Shown in pieces: positions 34,550 through 42,468 of a stretch of DNA of 42,468 nt. The notes below the pieces were generated by a model. That model saw only the letters and a program-made list of their open reading frames with translations. It made no database searches and was not told the DNA's origin. Origin of the DNA: an uncultured Bacteroidia bacterium (lineage in GTDB: Bacteria > Bacteroidota > Bacteroidia > Bacteroidales > CAJPTX01); contig CALHSW010000060.1 in the NCBI GenBank assembly GCA_938038735.1, forward strand, positions 1 to 42,468, read 5' to 3'. The position numbers were made by a program, and so were the translations under genes. How positions within the stretch are numbered: the first letter of the stretch is position 1; every line of letters begins with the position of its first letter.

Positions 34550-35110
34550 ATGGAAGCACAAGAACTAACGAAGGAACAGCAACTTGAAGTGGTTGAGTCA
34601 ATGATTGCAACATCAAGAAAACGGCTGAGAGGGGTAATGGGATCAAATACAATTCTATGGGGGTATATGCTCCTAGCAGTTTCATTAGCCGTATTCGTAG
34701 TGACGTACTGCATGCACAATGCAAAGGGGCATTTCATATGGTACGCAATGGTAGGAGTGGGCATACCGCTGTCCATTCTCTTCAACAGGCGCAAGGTGAA
34801 AGAGGCGGTAACGCACAGTCGTGTTGACCAAATCGTGACGGCTCTGTGGATTTGGGTCAGCGCAGCAGCCGCTCTCTCCGCTCTCCATATGCGCTGGGCG
34901 CCGCTCACCGTAGCGATGGTACTCGCTGTAGGCTTTGGGGCCTCAGGAAGCATTTTGCGCCTGAAGGAGGTGAGTTGGATTGCACTACCCTTAGCCCTCC
35001 TATCTATGCTCTACCTGTATTTACCCGTGGAGTGGGTAGGTCTAGAATTCGCTGTACTCGGCGCGCTACCAATGATTGTACTAGGGCATTGGCTTAAAAG
35101 AGGCCTATAA
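34550..35110 (+). CDS. small multi-pass membrane protein
   Basis: A 186-residue inner-membrane protein with a charged N-terminus (1-30) and five or so hydrophobic helices (about 35-55, 62-80, 100-118, 122-140 and 145-180, the last possibly split). It has no recognised active-site residues. Proteins of this kind paired with a small winged-helix regulator are common in Bacteroidota; the regulator may control this gene in response to membrane or metabolic stress, but this is inference. AAAAGGAG precedes the ATG. The regulator gene starts 20 bases after its stop. Confidence 0.65.
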   Translation: MEAQELTKEQQLEVVESMIATSRKRLRGVMGSNTILWGYMLLAVSLAVFVVTYCMHNAKGHFIWYAMVGVGIPLSILFNRRKVKEAVTHSRVDQIVTALWIWVSAAAALSALHMRWAPLTVAMVLAVGFGASGSILRLKEVSWIALPLALLSMLYLYLPVEWVGLEFAVLGALPMIVLGHWLKRGL

Positions 35111-35130
35111 GGACAACAGGAGGCGCAGAC

Positions 35131-35436
35131 ATGGGGTTCAAGGCGACAGATCCGCTACTCATGACCGAGGTTAGGCTAGCCGTAATGAGCATCCTTCACG
35201 AAGAGGAGAGCGCAGATTTCACCTACCTGCGCGAGACAATAGGCGCAACAGCGGGCAACCTAAGCTCGCAGCTAAGCAAGCTGGAGTCGGCGGGATACAT
35301 TACCATAGAGAAGCGGTTTGAAGACAACCGCCCACTGACAACGTGCCTGATCACTGAAAAGGGACACGCAGCGTTTGAGGCGCACTACGAGGCATTAAAG
35401 AGCTATTTCCCAAAGAATAAGAAAAGGAAAGGCTAG
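35131..35436 (+). CDS. winged-helix transcriptional regulator (HTH_34/MarR-like)
   Basis: A 101-residue single-domain winged-helix protein. Residues about 10-30 (VRLAVMSILHEEESADFTYL) are the first helices, 34-55 (IGATAGNLSSQLSKLESAG) the recognition helix, and YITIEKRFEDNRPLTTCLIT the wing, followed by a dimerising helix. The pattern matches the HTH_34 group, in which a small regulator sits with a membrane protein it likely controls. The palindrome at 34445-34465 is a plausible operator. AACAGGAGG lies before the ATG. A bidirectional terminator follows. Confidence 0.8.
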   Translation: MGFKATDPLLMTEVRLAVMSILHEEESADFTYLRETIGATAGNLSSQLSKLESAGYITIEKRFEDNRPLTTCLITEKGHAAFEAHYEALKSYFPKNKKRKG

Positions 35437-35448
35437 GACTATAGATCA

Positions 35449-35493
35449 ACGCAGCGTATGGCAAGCCGCTGTGCGGCTTGCCATACGCTGCGT
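35449..35493. terminator. bidirectional terminator between convergent genes
   Basis: A perfect 21-bp stem (35449-35469 against 35473-35493) with a three-base loop TGT sits between the regulator's end and the stop of the leftward Crp-like gene. Short T runs follow on the right only, so it works better rightward. Confidence 0.85.
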
Positions 35494-36153
35494 TTACTTT
35501 ACACCCTTTAGCCCCTCCCCATCAAGGATCCTATAGCTATTCCGTTCGCAGGAGATGAACCCTTTGGCAGCGAGCGCTTTCAACGCCCTGCTAAACGCCC
35601 CCCTGCTTAACCCGGCGAGTGCGGCCAACATGCTTTGGTCGAGGGCACACTCAAAGGAGGAGCTTGCGTAGATGCGCTCCGCAAGGTCTAGCAATACGTA
35701 GGCACAACGCCCCTCCGCCGATCTAGTGCGCAGCGCGGCGAGATGCGCGTACGCCATGCGGGCATCATCAGCCGCGGAGAGAGTTAAGGAGAGAGCCAGC
35801 TGCGGGGAGGCATAGGCCGCACGGAGCAATTCCTCGCGCGGGAGGGTAACAATCGTAGCGTGCGACAGGGCCCAAATGGACGGCGGCTGTGAATTAGGGT
35901 TCAGGCAGAAGGAGAGTGCCACCCAGGCGGCAGCGGGTAAGACATTAGTAATGGCTTCCGCCGCATCGATAGAATAGGCGGCAAACCCATGGGCTAGGAA
36001 GGCGACACGGGGCATGTTCAGCTTCATCTGTAGAAGCGGTTGCCCTGGCTTGAGCTCGGCAAGCTCCGCTTGGTGCGCGAGCGCAGACGCAAGGCTGGGC
36101 GGGAGCGCATCGCGCAAGGGTGGCACCGCGTTGAAAAGCGATAGGTAGTTCAT
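35494..36153 (-). CDS. Crp/Fnr-family transcriptional regulator
   Basis: A 219-residue regulator with an N-terminal cupin-like sensor domain (about 1-130), a dimer helix (about 130-155) and a C-terminal HTH (about 170-215: DQSMLAALAGLSRGAFSRALKALAAKGFI read in two parts). The ligand-binding residues of cAMP-type CRP are not evident, so the signal is unknown. The ATG at 36153 is chosen because the frame before it overlaps its own -7 box and the opposite gene. Divergent to the DUF389 gene, 130 bases apart, it may control that gene. Ala-rich composition is notable. Confidence 0.72.
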   Translation of the reverse strand: MNYLSLFNAVPPLRDALPPSLASALAHQAELAELKPGQPLLQMKLNMPRVAFLAHGFAAYSIDAAEAITNVLPAAAWVALSFCLNPNSQPPSIWALSHATIVTLPREELLRAAYASPQLALSLTLSAADDARMAYAHLAALRTRSAEGRCAYVLLDLAERIYASSSFECALDQSMLAALAGLSRGAFSRALKALAAKGFISCERNSYRILDGEGLKGVK

Positions 36154-36175
36154 TTGCCTCGACTTAAATTCAGGG

Positions 36176-36183
36176 CAAAGGTA
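36176..36183 (-). promoter_or_regulatory. -7 box of the Crp-like gene
   Basis: On the minus strand TACCTTTG reads from 36183 to 36176, 22 bases before the ATG. No clear -33. Confidence 0.55.
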
Positions 36184-36246
36184 GAGAAAAGGAATAAGGG
36201 GGGACGGCCCGCACCATTCGAACAATACCCTACCTAGAAAAAGTTG

Positions 36247-36254
36247 TATTTTTG
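36247..36254 (+). promoter_or_regulatory. -7 box of the DUF389 gene
   Basis: TATTTTTG fits TAnnTTTG and lies 29 bases before the ATG. No clear -33. It shares a short divergent region with the Crp-like promoter. Confidence 0.5.
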
Positions 36255-36283
36255 CCACGACTTTCACAATAGGAGAGGAGGCA

Positions 36284-37654
36284 ATGCCAACAGAATCAAA
36301 AGAGTACATGGGGAAGGTAGGGGCAGCATGGGAAACCATCAAGAGCTACTTCAACACGCTCCCCAACAAAGCCGACGAAGAGGAGACAAAGCAGCGAATC
36401 ATTGAGAGCATATCCTTTAGGGGTGCTACGCTGTGGGTACTAATCTTCGCCATATTCATTGCGAGCCTAGGGCTAAACGTAAACTCTACCGCTGTAATCA
36501 TAGGCGCGATGCTCATTTCGCCACTCATGGGCCCAATTACCGGTATGGGCCTCGCGGTAGGGATCGGAGACCTTTCGCTGCTGCAACGCTCGCTGAAAAA
36601 CTTTGCGATTATGGTGGTCATCAGCGTGGCCACAGCAACGGTATACTTTTACATATCACCGCTCAAAGATGCGCAATCGGAGCTGCTAGCACGCACCTCC
36701 CCCACGCTATACGATGTGCTCATTGCGCTTTGCGGCGGGGCCGCCGGCATCCTGGCGCTCTCCACCAAGGGGTCAAGCAACGTAATTCCAGGCGTTGCGA
36801 TCGCAACAGCCCTGATGCCACCGCTCTGCACGGCCGGCTATGGACTCGGCACGGGCAACCTGAGCTATTTTCTCGGTGCGTTTTACCTCTTTTTTATCAA
36901 CTCGGTCTACATCAGCTTCTCCACCTTTATAGGGGTTAAGATGCTACGGTTCAAAAGAAAGCAATTTCAAGACGCTGCGAGACTCAGACGAGTAAATAGA
37001 ACCATCACGATTATTGTCATCATCACGCTTCTTCCATCCATCTATTTCTCAATTATGATTACGCGGCAAAGTTTTGTAGAAAACTCGCTCCGCTCTTTCG
37101 TAAAGAACGAATTCCCGCTCCATGGGACGCAGTTCATCAAGGAGTCCATTAGCAGAAAGGATAGCACCATTGAGCTGGTGGCGGTTGGGAGGGTTATTCC
37201 AGAGAATATAATCGCTGAGGCTTCTCGGGTGCAGCATCACTACGGCCTCTCGGGCTACAAGCTACGCGTCATTCAGGGGACGGCTTCCGACAGCCTACTC
37301 CTCGCCGTAAAACAAGATGCGAAGCTCAGCCTAGAAAGTTCACATCAACAAATCGTGGAACAAAATTCACGAATACACTCCCTGGAGGAAGACCTAAAAC
37401 GCTATACACGCTTTGAAAAACTAAGCGGGACGGTCAGCGAAGAAATAGCCAGTCTCTACCCAACAGTGCAAAGCCTTAGCCTGGCCAATGTAACAGACGT
37501 TCGTACCGACACGGCTAGCGCCTCGCACTACGTGCTAGCACTCGTAAATAGCGAAAAGCAGATAAAAGGGGACGAGATGAAGCGCATGGCGAGCTGGCTG
37601 AAGGCGAGAACGCAGGCCGACAGCCTTAGGCTGATCGTTAACGTGCCAAAGTAG
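36284..37654 (+). CDS. DUF389 family membrane protein
   Basis: A 456-residue inner-membrane protein. After a soluble start (1-40), about six hydrophobic helices (about 45-255) carry the family block NSTAVIIGAMLISPLMGPI and later GVAIATALMPPLCTAGYGL. A cytosolic or periplasmic C-terminal half (about 260-456) has a coiled coil (about 345-390) and two small domains. The DUF389 family is widespread and its substrate unknown. AGGAGAGGAGG precedes the ATG. It is divergent from the Crp-like gene and ends at a hairpin that separates it from the leftward genes. Confidence 0.85.
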   Translation: MPTESKEYMGKVGAAWETIKSYFNTLPNKADEEETKQRIIESISFRGATLWVLIFAIFIASLGLNVNSTAVIIGAMLISPLMGPITGMGLAVGIGDLSLLQRSLKNFAIMVVISVATATVYFYISPLKDAQSELLARTSPTLYDVLIALCGGAAGILALSTKGSSNVIPGVAIATALMPPLCTAGYGLGTGNLSYFLGAFYLFFINSVYISFSTFIGVKMLRFKRKQFQDAARLRRVNRTITIIVIITLLPSIYFSIMITRQSFVENSLRSFVKNEFPLHGTQFIKESISRKDSTIELVAVGRVIPENIIAEASRVQHHYGLSGYKLRVIQGTASDSLLLAVKQDAKLSLESSHQQIVEQNSRIHSLEEDLKRYTRFEKLSGTVSEEIASLYPTVQSLSLANVTDVRTDTASASHYVLALVNSEKQIKGDEMKRMASWLKARTQADSLRLIVNVPK

Positions 37655-37666
37655 CATAACACGAAA

Positions 37667-37696
37667 GAGGGTAGACATCAGTTGATGCCTACCCTC
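37667..37696. terminator. hairpin between convergent genes
   Basis: A 12- to 14-bp stem with one mismatch (arms 37667-37680 and 37683-37696) starts 12 bases after the DUF389 stop and ends 36 bases before the stop of the leftward gene. T runs are weak on both sides. Confidence 0.65.
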
Positions 37697-37732
37697 AATG
37701 TATACCCGTATCGTGCAACGAATCCGCCCCCT

Positions 37733-38542
37733 CTACTCTGCTGGGGCATCTGACGTTGTCACATCTTCGTCCGGCTGTTCAAGAGCATCCCCACTAGCAT
37801 CTAGTTGCCCCTTTTTCTCCCGCACGCAACGATTCTTGCAGGTCTTGCAAAGCTCGGTAATGTTTTTTAGCTCTCGCGCTTGCGCCACCGTCCCGTTGAA
37901 TATCTCATCCGTACGGTTGGTATTGATGTGTTGGCAATCAGAATAGATGTGGTAACGATTGCCCGATTTCGTCCAATAGACGCTATTAGCACCCGTTAGC
38001 TCCTCAATCTCGTTCGTTTGCTGCGTGTACTGCTCAACGGATGGAGGGTTGAAGTCTATGCCTACAATACCGGCAATAATCAGCGCCACGACTGCCGCTG
38101 CCCCCAATATGCCCTTCTGTTTGCCCTCAAGGTTCTTATCAGTAAAAATGAAAATCACCAATGGCAAAAACGCTATCACCGCAATAATAGCCCCTAGTTG
38201 GTTTTGAATGAAAAAGCGCACTTTGTCCTTCTCAGAGGCAGGGTCAAAGCGATTAGCCTTCTTCCAGAGCACCGAACCGACCACAGCCAGAATGAGATCT
38301 ACCACAATAAGACAAATCAAGACCGCCATTTTGACCGGTGGTCTCTTGAGAAGGATGATTGCCACGACCTCAGCCGCAATGGCTAGCAACCATAAAATCG
38401 CAGCAATGACCCTAAATTTTGTCGCCTTACCTTTGCTCTCTGGCGTTGGGGTAAAGACTTTACCCTCCGTAGACGCCGCTTGATTACCGCCCTCAGCGGG
38501 CGCAATTCTCGTCACCTTTTTCCGTGTACCCGTATCCGTCAT
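37733..38542 (-). CDS. membrane protein with C-terminal Cys/His metal-binding-like domain
   Basis: A 269-residue protein. A charged, Thr/Gly-rich start (1-45) precedes four membrane helices (about 48-68, 74-95, 118-140 and 148-168). The soluble tail has VYWTKSGNRYHIYSDCQHI and, 29 residues on, LCKTCKNRC: a YH-x(3)-DCQH and CxxC pair that could bind zinc, like a small Ada-type or zinc-ribbon domain. The last 25 residues are acidic. The ATG at 38542 is favoured over an upstream TTG. A consensus promoter lies about 80 bases upstream. The role is unknown; redox or metal sensing at the membrane is a guess. Confidence 0.65.
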   Translation of the reverse strand: MTDTGTRKKVTRIAPAEGGNQAASTEGKVFTPTPESKGKATKFRVIAAILWLLAIAAEVVAIILLKRPPVKMAVLICLIVVDLILAVVGSVLWKKANRFDPASEKDKVRFFIQNQLGAIIAVIAFLPLVIFIFTDKNLEGKQKGILGAAAVVALIIAGIVGIDFNPPSVEQYTQQTNEIEELTGANSVYWTKSGNRYHIYSDCQHINTNRTDEIFNGTVAQARELKNITELCKTCKNRCVREKKGQLDASGDALEQPDEDVTTSDAPAE

Positions 38543-38621
38543 GGTTTTCTCATATTTAATCAATTCTACATCTCTACCCTCTACCGGCAGTACATACGCT
38601 TACCGCTATACCGCACTGGCA

Positions 38622-38652
38622 CAAAGGTAACAGTAATTAGCCTATTGCACAA
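38622..38652 (-). promoter_or_regulatory. promoter of the Cys/His membrane protein gene
   Basis: On the minus strand TTG (38652-38650), 20 bases, then TACCTTTG (38629-38622). The leader is about 75 bases. Confidence 0.6.
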
Positions 38653-38689
38653 GGCGCAGCCACGTTTGGAATCCCCATAAGATAAAGAC

Positions 38690-38728
38690 CCTACCCACTC
38701 CCGCCATTCATGGCAAGGAGCGAGTAGG
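38690..38728 (-). terminator. terminator-like hairpin after the leftward chemoreceptor gene
   Basis: A stem of about 12 bp with one G-U pair and one mismatch, with an inner GCCAT/ATGGC stem, lies 50 bases past the stop. It is followed leftward by a moderately T-rich stretch. Confidence 0.55.
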
Positions 38729-38777
38729 AAAACAAATACCTCCTAGTATAGCTTAATAATGGCGATGGGAATGCCCA

Positions 38778-40520
38778 TTACGCCTTTTCCTCAATGTGGT
38801 AGTAGCCCAAGAGCTCATTGAGTCTATCAGCCATATCCTTTAAATTCTCCGCGCTAGCGGCAAGCTCTTCACTGCTCGCCGCATTACCCTGCGCCACCTC
38901 GGTCAGCTCTTGCACTGATGTGTTAATTTGATCGGTCCCAATGCGCTGCTGCTGGGCTGCGGCACTCACCTCTTGCGTTAGCCGACTCGCCTCCTGCAAG
39001 TCTGGAGAGATAGCGTTAAACTCTTGGGTGGCCTCGTCAGCCACCTTGACGGCATTACGTACCAAACCCACCACTTCGTCAGCCGCCTTGGCGCTCTGCT
39101 CTGCGAGCTTACGCACCTCGGCAGCCACCACGGCAAAACCACGCCCATGCTCTCCCGCACGCGCCGCCTCAACGGCTGCGTTAAGAGCCAAGATGTTCGT
39201 TTGCTGCGCAATACCATTCATAACCCCAATGCGCTCCCCGATAGATGCCACAACCTCGGCACTCTGCTCCATGGTTTCCCGTAGATGTGCCAACGAATTC
39301 ATACTCTTAGCATTAATCGTTTCGCATTGCTGCGCATTGTCACTCGTCTGCTGCATGCTTGCAGTCATTTCCTCCACGGTGCTGCTAACCTGCTCCGACT
39401 CTGACGCCTGTCTTGATGCCCCTTCTGAAATCATACCCGCCGACTGCGTAAGCTGCGCATTGGCCTCAATAAGCGATGCACCAACCTCATGCATCTGCCC
39501 CAACACCTCGCGTAGCTTTACTCCAAGCTCCCCCAGACTGCGCGCCATAACGCCCACCTCGTCGTTTCGATTATAAAAGCCCCATCGCTCACCGACCTCG
39601 GCAATGTCGCCATCTCGGTAACGTTGTAAAACAGACGACACCACTTGAAGCGGAACCGCCAAGTTCTGCGCCAACCTGCGTGAGAAGAAATAGAGTACCA
39701 CAGAAACAACGAAGAACACAACCCCATAAATCACATGTATCCTCCGCTGCATAGCAGACACAACCTGCACCTCTAAACTCTCTGCCCCCGCAATAATCGT
39801 TTCAATGCTATTAACGGTACGTAAAATAGCATTGCGCTGTAGTATGTAAGAATTCATATGACCATTCGCTCGCTGCAACGTATCAATCAACCCACTAAAA
39901 CTCATGCCTTCAGAAGTCTCTTGCACCCCTGCTAAATCCTTGACACCACGCAACCGATTTACGATCTGAGAGAACTCGTCATCATCAATCTCCTCATCGT
40001 ACAGATACCCCATCACATCAACGGAAATCTCTGCATACCTCTGAGCCACTCGCCCTCCTAACCCCGACTCCGTCACCAAGGCGGCACCCCGCTTCAATGC
40101 GTCCTGCACGGAGCCGACCGAGGCTACGTACTGCCCATCGTACTCATCAAACCGATTAAGCTGCACAAGCAGCGTGTCAACGGACGGAGCGAGCGGGGCA
40201 AGCTTCTTTTTCACACCCTCGTTGCGAACACTCAAAAGGAGCGTATCAACCTTTGTCAGCAAGACCTCCTTATAGTGATCCACAGCCTGCTGCCGCCCAT
40301 TAAAATTCTCATCGCTCAACGCCACGCTCACAGCATAGCGCGAAAGCGGCCGTAGCGAGGTAGAGACCGCGGAAAGATTTCCTTTCACCCGAAGCAAGGA
40401 CTCATTCGATCGGTTGGCATAAATCGCCAATACTAGAACAAAAACTAGCAACAGAAACGCGATGGTATTATGGATTAGCAATTTGCTGCGAATACCCCAC
40501 TTACTATGCATGCCCATCAT
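38778..40520 (-). CDS. methyl-accepting chemotaxis-like transmembrane receptor
   Basis: A 580-residue receptor with membrane helix 1 (about 17-37), an exported helical sensor domain (about 38-258), membrane helix 2 (about 262-285), a HAMP domain (RYRDGDIAEVGE region) and a cytosolic coil with the strict tip AQQTNILALNAAVEAARAGE then GRGFAVVAAEVRKLA. It ends LGYYHIEEKA without a CheR-binding pentapeptide. The sensor domain differs from that of the receptor at 31147, so they likely sense different cues. ATG 40520 is used; TTG 40532 is upstream. No CheA, CheW or other che gene is near. Confidence 0.85.
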   Translation of the reverse strand: MMGMHSKWGIRSKLLIHNTIAFLLLVFVLVLAIYANRSNESLLRVKGNLSAVSTSLRPLSRYAVSVALSDENFNGRQQAVDHYKEVLLTKVDTLLLSVRNEGVKKKLAPLAPSVDTLLVQLNRFDEYDGQYVASVGSVQDALKRGAALVTESGLGGRVAQRYAEISVDVMGYLYDEEIDDDEFSQIVNRLRGVKDLAGVQETSEGMSFSGLIDTLQRANGHMNSYILQRNAILRTVNSIETIIAGAESLEVQVVSAMQRRIHVIYGVVFFVVSVVLYFFSRRLAQNLAVPLQVVSSVLQRYRDGDIAEVGERWGFYNRNDEVGVMARSLGELGVKLREVLGQMHEVGASLIEANAQLTQSAGMISEGASRQASESEQVSSTVEEMTASMQQTSDNAQQCETINAKSMNSLAHLRETMEQSAEVVASIGERIGVMNGIAQQTNILALNAAVEAARAGEHGRGFAVVAAEVRKLAEQSAKAADEVVGLVRNAVKVADEATQEFNAISPDLQEASRLTQEVSAAAQQQRIGTDQINTSVQELTEVAQGNAASSEELAASAENLKDMADRLNELLGYYHIEEKA

Positions 40521-40892
40521 AAAGTGTTTCAATTATTATATCAAAATTTCGGCGCAAGGTAATCAAAATAAACAAACTACGTGCTGAAAATCTAATAATG
40601 TTAACGCATTCGCATGTTCAACGCCGCTACGGTGGGAGAACATAAGAAAAAAAACATTTTTCGGCCTCACTTCAAGATACCCTTAAGCGGCAAACGCATG
40701 CGATAAAAACCCCTTGCAGGAGGGAAAAAAGCAAACCAAGCGCAATGAAGCGTTTCGAAATAGGGATATCTGCCCTATCAAAATACCTAAAATTTGGGAA
40801 GGAAAGCTGCTTGGAGACAGAATACCTTTGCCCCAGAAATACTTCGCCTAAAGGGGCGAATAAAGGAGAAAAGTCAAAAAAAACGAAGGAGT
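40521..40892. other. 372-base non-coding divergent region
   Basis: It separates the leftward chemoreceptor from the rightward DUF1566-like gene. On the minus strand TACCTTGC near 40554-40561 is a weak -7 candidate for the receptor. On the plus strand there is a full -7 box at 40823-40830. It also holds weak inverted repeats (ATGTTC/GAACAT around 40613-40642; TTCGCC/GGCGAA around 40844-40861). No gene was found in it. Confidence 0.5.
40823..40830 (+). promoter_or_regulatory. -7 box before the DUF1566-like genes
   Basis: TACCTTTG fits TAnnTTTG and lies 63 bases before the ATG. A TTTG at 40793 is too far (26 bases) for a standard -33. Confidence 0.5.
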
Positions 40893-41684
40893 ATGGATGG
40901 AATAATCAAGTCCGTTGTCCGGGGATGTGCCGTGGCAACGCTTATGGCTCTCTCAGTAGGCCCATCGCAGGGGCAGCATATTGGGGACGTGTGGTGTTCT
41001 GATGGGGAATACCGATCACCAGAGGAATACACGGATGCAGCGCCAGGGATAACCGCGAAGGGGATAGTCTTCTGGGTATCGCCAACTGGGGAAAATGGGG
41101 GTAACCGTATGGTGGCACTCAAAGATACGAAGAAGATGGAAAAAGATCAGGGTGGCACCATTGTAGGACTAGGATTTAGCGGGGAAAGCAATTTCAACGA
41201 TGAGCTGCCCGAAGCGATGGAGATAGCGTACGATACAGAAGAAGCACCAGGAACAAATCAGTATGGCGTACACGGTATTCTATGCAGCAAGTGGCGCGGC
41301 AAGGCCAATAGTGACATTCTACGTGGGTTAAACGCAGAGACCCCCCCGATAAATCCTAAAGGTCCCGAAGACTACCCCTACCCCTGCGTAGCCTCCATTA
41401 GCGAGGACGAGTACAAGGACGGTTGGTATGTACCCTCTATGCCCGAGCTACTGATGCTGGCTGCGCAGTACCGCCTAGTGGCTGAAGGGCTAAAGAGCGT
41501 TATTACAAAGGAGGGGAAGGATAGGGCTGAGCTAATGAGCTACTTAATGTACTACAGCAGTAGCATTGAGAAGGAGTATAAAGGAGCTTACTACCTCGGT
41601 CTATCAGGGGGAATTAAAGCAGATGGGCAAAGCGAAAGGAAATACAGTACAAACATGGGAGTACGAGCCATCCGGGCATTCTAG
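40893..41684 (+). CDS. exported DUF1566/Lcl-like protein
   Basis: A 263-residue exported protein. The signal peptide (about 1-24) ends VGPSQGQ. The body has WCSDGEY, a segment GIVFWVSPTGENGGNRM, and the marker GWYVPSMPELLML followed by a Tyr-rich stretch and an ending MGVRAIRAF. This G-W-x-x-P-(S/T)-x-x-E-L and (V/I)R pair is the hallmark of the DUF1566/Lcl C-terminal domain found in surface and adhesion proteins. ATG 40893 is used because the signal peptide begins there and GAAGGAG precedes it; the frame is open upstream. It stands 57 bases before a related gene. Confidence 0.72.
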   Translation: MDGIIKSVVRGCAVATLMALSVGPSQGQHIGDVWCSDGEYRSPEEYTDAAPGITAKGIVFWVSPTGENGGNRMVALKDTKKMEKDQGGTIVGLGFSGESNFNDELPEAMEIAYDTEEAPGTNQYGVHGILCSKWRGKANSDILRGLNAETPPINPKGPEDYPYPCVASISEDEYKDGWYVPSMPELLMLAAQYRLVAEGLKSVITKEGKDRAELMSYLMYYSSSIEKEYKGAYYLGLSGGIKADGQSERKYSTNMGVRAIRAF

Positions 41685-41741
41685 ACCAATCGCTGCCCCA
41701 TGGCACATATAAGGATTGAAATACAAAGAAGAGAAACAACG

Positions 41742-42468
41742 ATGGAAATAGTAAAAGCAACGAAGCTGCGAAAGGCGGCAGAAACAATAACCATAATGCT
41801 GCTAGCAGCCATAGCATCCACTCTTCTGCCTGCGCACGCCCAACAGAAGGGGAAAATAGGAGACCTAGTCACTTTTAAAGATGGCTCCAAGGGGGTGCTG
41901 GTACAGGTAGATCGGAGCGGGGAAAGCGGCTGGGCCGTAGCACTACAGGACGCTGGCACGGCTACGTGGGCAAAGGAGTCTTGGGACGTAGACACCAAAG
42001 CACTTAATAAAACCGCTCCAGAAAAAAGGTCACTGAATGATATTCACGAACTACTAGCAGACACAGCTGGCTACGCAGCGACTGAAGCCATCCGTAAGGC
42101 TGCAAATGGAGCGTCCGATAAGTATCCTGCTGCCTTTGCCGTAGATTTTGATAATGGTTGGTTCCTACCCACTGCAGGCCAAATGTTTTCCCTATTCGCA
42201 ATGGAGCCATTCATAAAAAAGACTATTGAAGAGAACGGCGGGAAGCTACCCGAAGGCAACTACTGGACAAGTACACCAAAAAATCAGCTCATTGCATGGG
42301 TTTTAGGCTGCCAGCTAGGAATATCTGACGACAAAGATGATGGAGGCAAGACGAAGACACTCTTCGTGCGCGCCATGCACCGCTGGCAGGCAGACAAAAA
42401 TGATGAAACCTTCACCCTCACCTTCGACGGCAACGGCGCCACGGAGGGCACCATGCAGAGCATAAACG
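41742..42468 (+). CDS. exported DUF1566/Lcl-like protein with InlB-type repeat (partial, right edge)
   Basis: An open frame of 242 codons runs off the right edge. The signal peptide (about 1-34) ends LPAHAQ. The body has GWFLPTAGQMFSLF, then NYWTSTPKN and LFVRAMHRW, the DUF1566/Lcl pattern seen in the gene before it. The last visible residues, TLTFDGNGATEGTM, are the start of a Listeria-Bacteroides (InlB B) repeat, so the full protein is probably long and carries several such Ig-like repeats. A GAGAAACAACG stretch precedes the ATG. It is a paralog of its neighbour with an added C-terminal module. Confidence 0.78.
   Translation, partial: MEIVKATKLRKAAETITIMLLAAIASTLLPAHAQQKGKIGDLVTFKDGSKGVLVQVDRSGESGWAVALQDAGTATWAKESWDVDTKALNKTAPEKRSLNDIHELLADTAGYAATEAIRKAANGASDKYPAAFAVDFDNGWFLPTAGQMFSLFAMEPFIKKTIEENGGKLPEGNYWTSTPKNQLIAWVLGCQLGISDDKDDGGKTKTLFVRAMHRWQADKNDETFTLTFDGNGATEGTMQSIN

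Noticed and set aside
38941..39576. Open frame of 211 codons on the plus strand inside the leftward chemoreceptor
   Set aside because: Antisense to the conserved signalling coil; the Ala/Ser/Cys-rich product is typical of such shadows.
40745..41002. 85-codon open frame overlapping the DUF1566-like gene start
   Set aside because: It uses a different frame, has no domain, and the -7 box at 40823 lies inside it.

Overview
The window looks like chromosomal DNA of a Bacteroidota bacterium, most likely order Bacteroidales and close to Porphyromonas. The evidence is the ssb-gldE-gldD-phosphopantetheinyl transferase order, the DUF6913, DUF6850-like and DUF4876-like families, a hisS/hutH/ruvX/def block, many short-signal lipoproteins, and repeated promoter boxes of the Bacteroidota type (TTTG, about 19-20 bases, TAnnTTTG). 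I see no rRNA, tRNA, CRISPR array, transposase or phage gene. The genus is an inference; the order is better supported.

Layout. 1-385: the end of an upstream gene and a cluster of short palindromes (REP-like). 386-8473: a tightly packed, mostly overlapping rightward operon: ssb, gldE, gldD, a PPTase, ligA, a DUF6913 protein, a flippase-like membrane protein and radA. 8511-10703: a PIF1/RecD-like helicase with a C-terminal HRDC-like domain under its own promoter. 10851-15475: a transmembrane TPR/SpoIIE phosphatase, an exported Ig-like repeat protein, a 46-residue Cys-rich membrane peptide and truA. 15701-26049: an accessory block of seven genes, comprising an ABC ATPase, a permease with a large exported domain, a TonB-dependent receptor, a small lipoprotein, a DUF6850-like barrel and two tandem DUF4876-like lipoproteins. 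Its coding strand is visibly C-rich, whereas the housekeeping genes on the same strand are G-rich.

26050-26697 is non-coding and holds a perfect 60-base palindrome. 26698-30595 carries hisS, hutH, ruvX and def, followed by a small DNA-binding protein, a chemoreceptor-like protein and enolase with a strong terminator (34289-34324). 34445-36153 has a membrane protein/winged-helix regulator pair, a bidirectional terminator and a leftward Crp-like regulator. This regulator is divergent from a DUF389 membrane protein. Two leftward genes follow: a membrane protein with a C-terminal Cys/His site and a second chemoreceptor-like protein. The window ends with two tandem exported DUF1566/Lcl-like proteins; the second is cut by the window edge just as an InlB-type (Listeria-Bacteroides) repeat begins.

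The best candidate for a poorly described system is the 15.7-26.0 kb block. It joins outer-membrane import (receptor, second barrel), surface or periplasmic lipoproteins and an inner-membrane ABC pair whose ATPase has a variant catalytic site. Its substrate cannot be read from sequence. Other points worth a second look are the 60-base palindrome, the two chemoreceptor-like proteins without any che gene nearby, and the transmembrane TPR-phosphatase next to an exported Ig-repeat protein.
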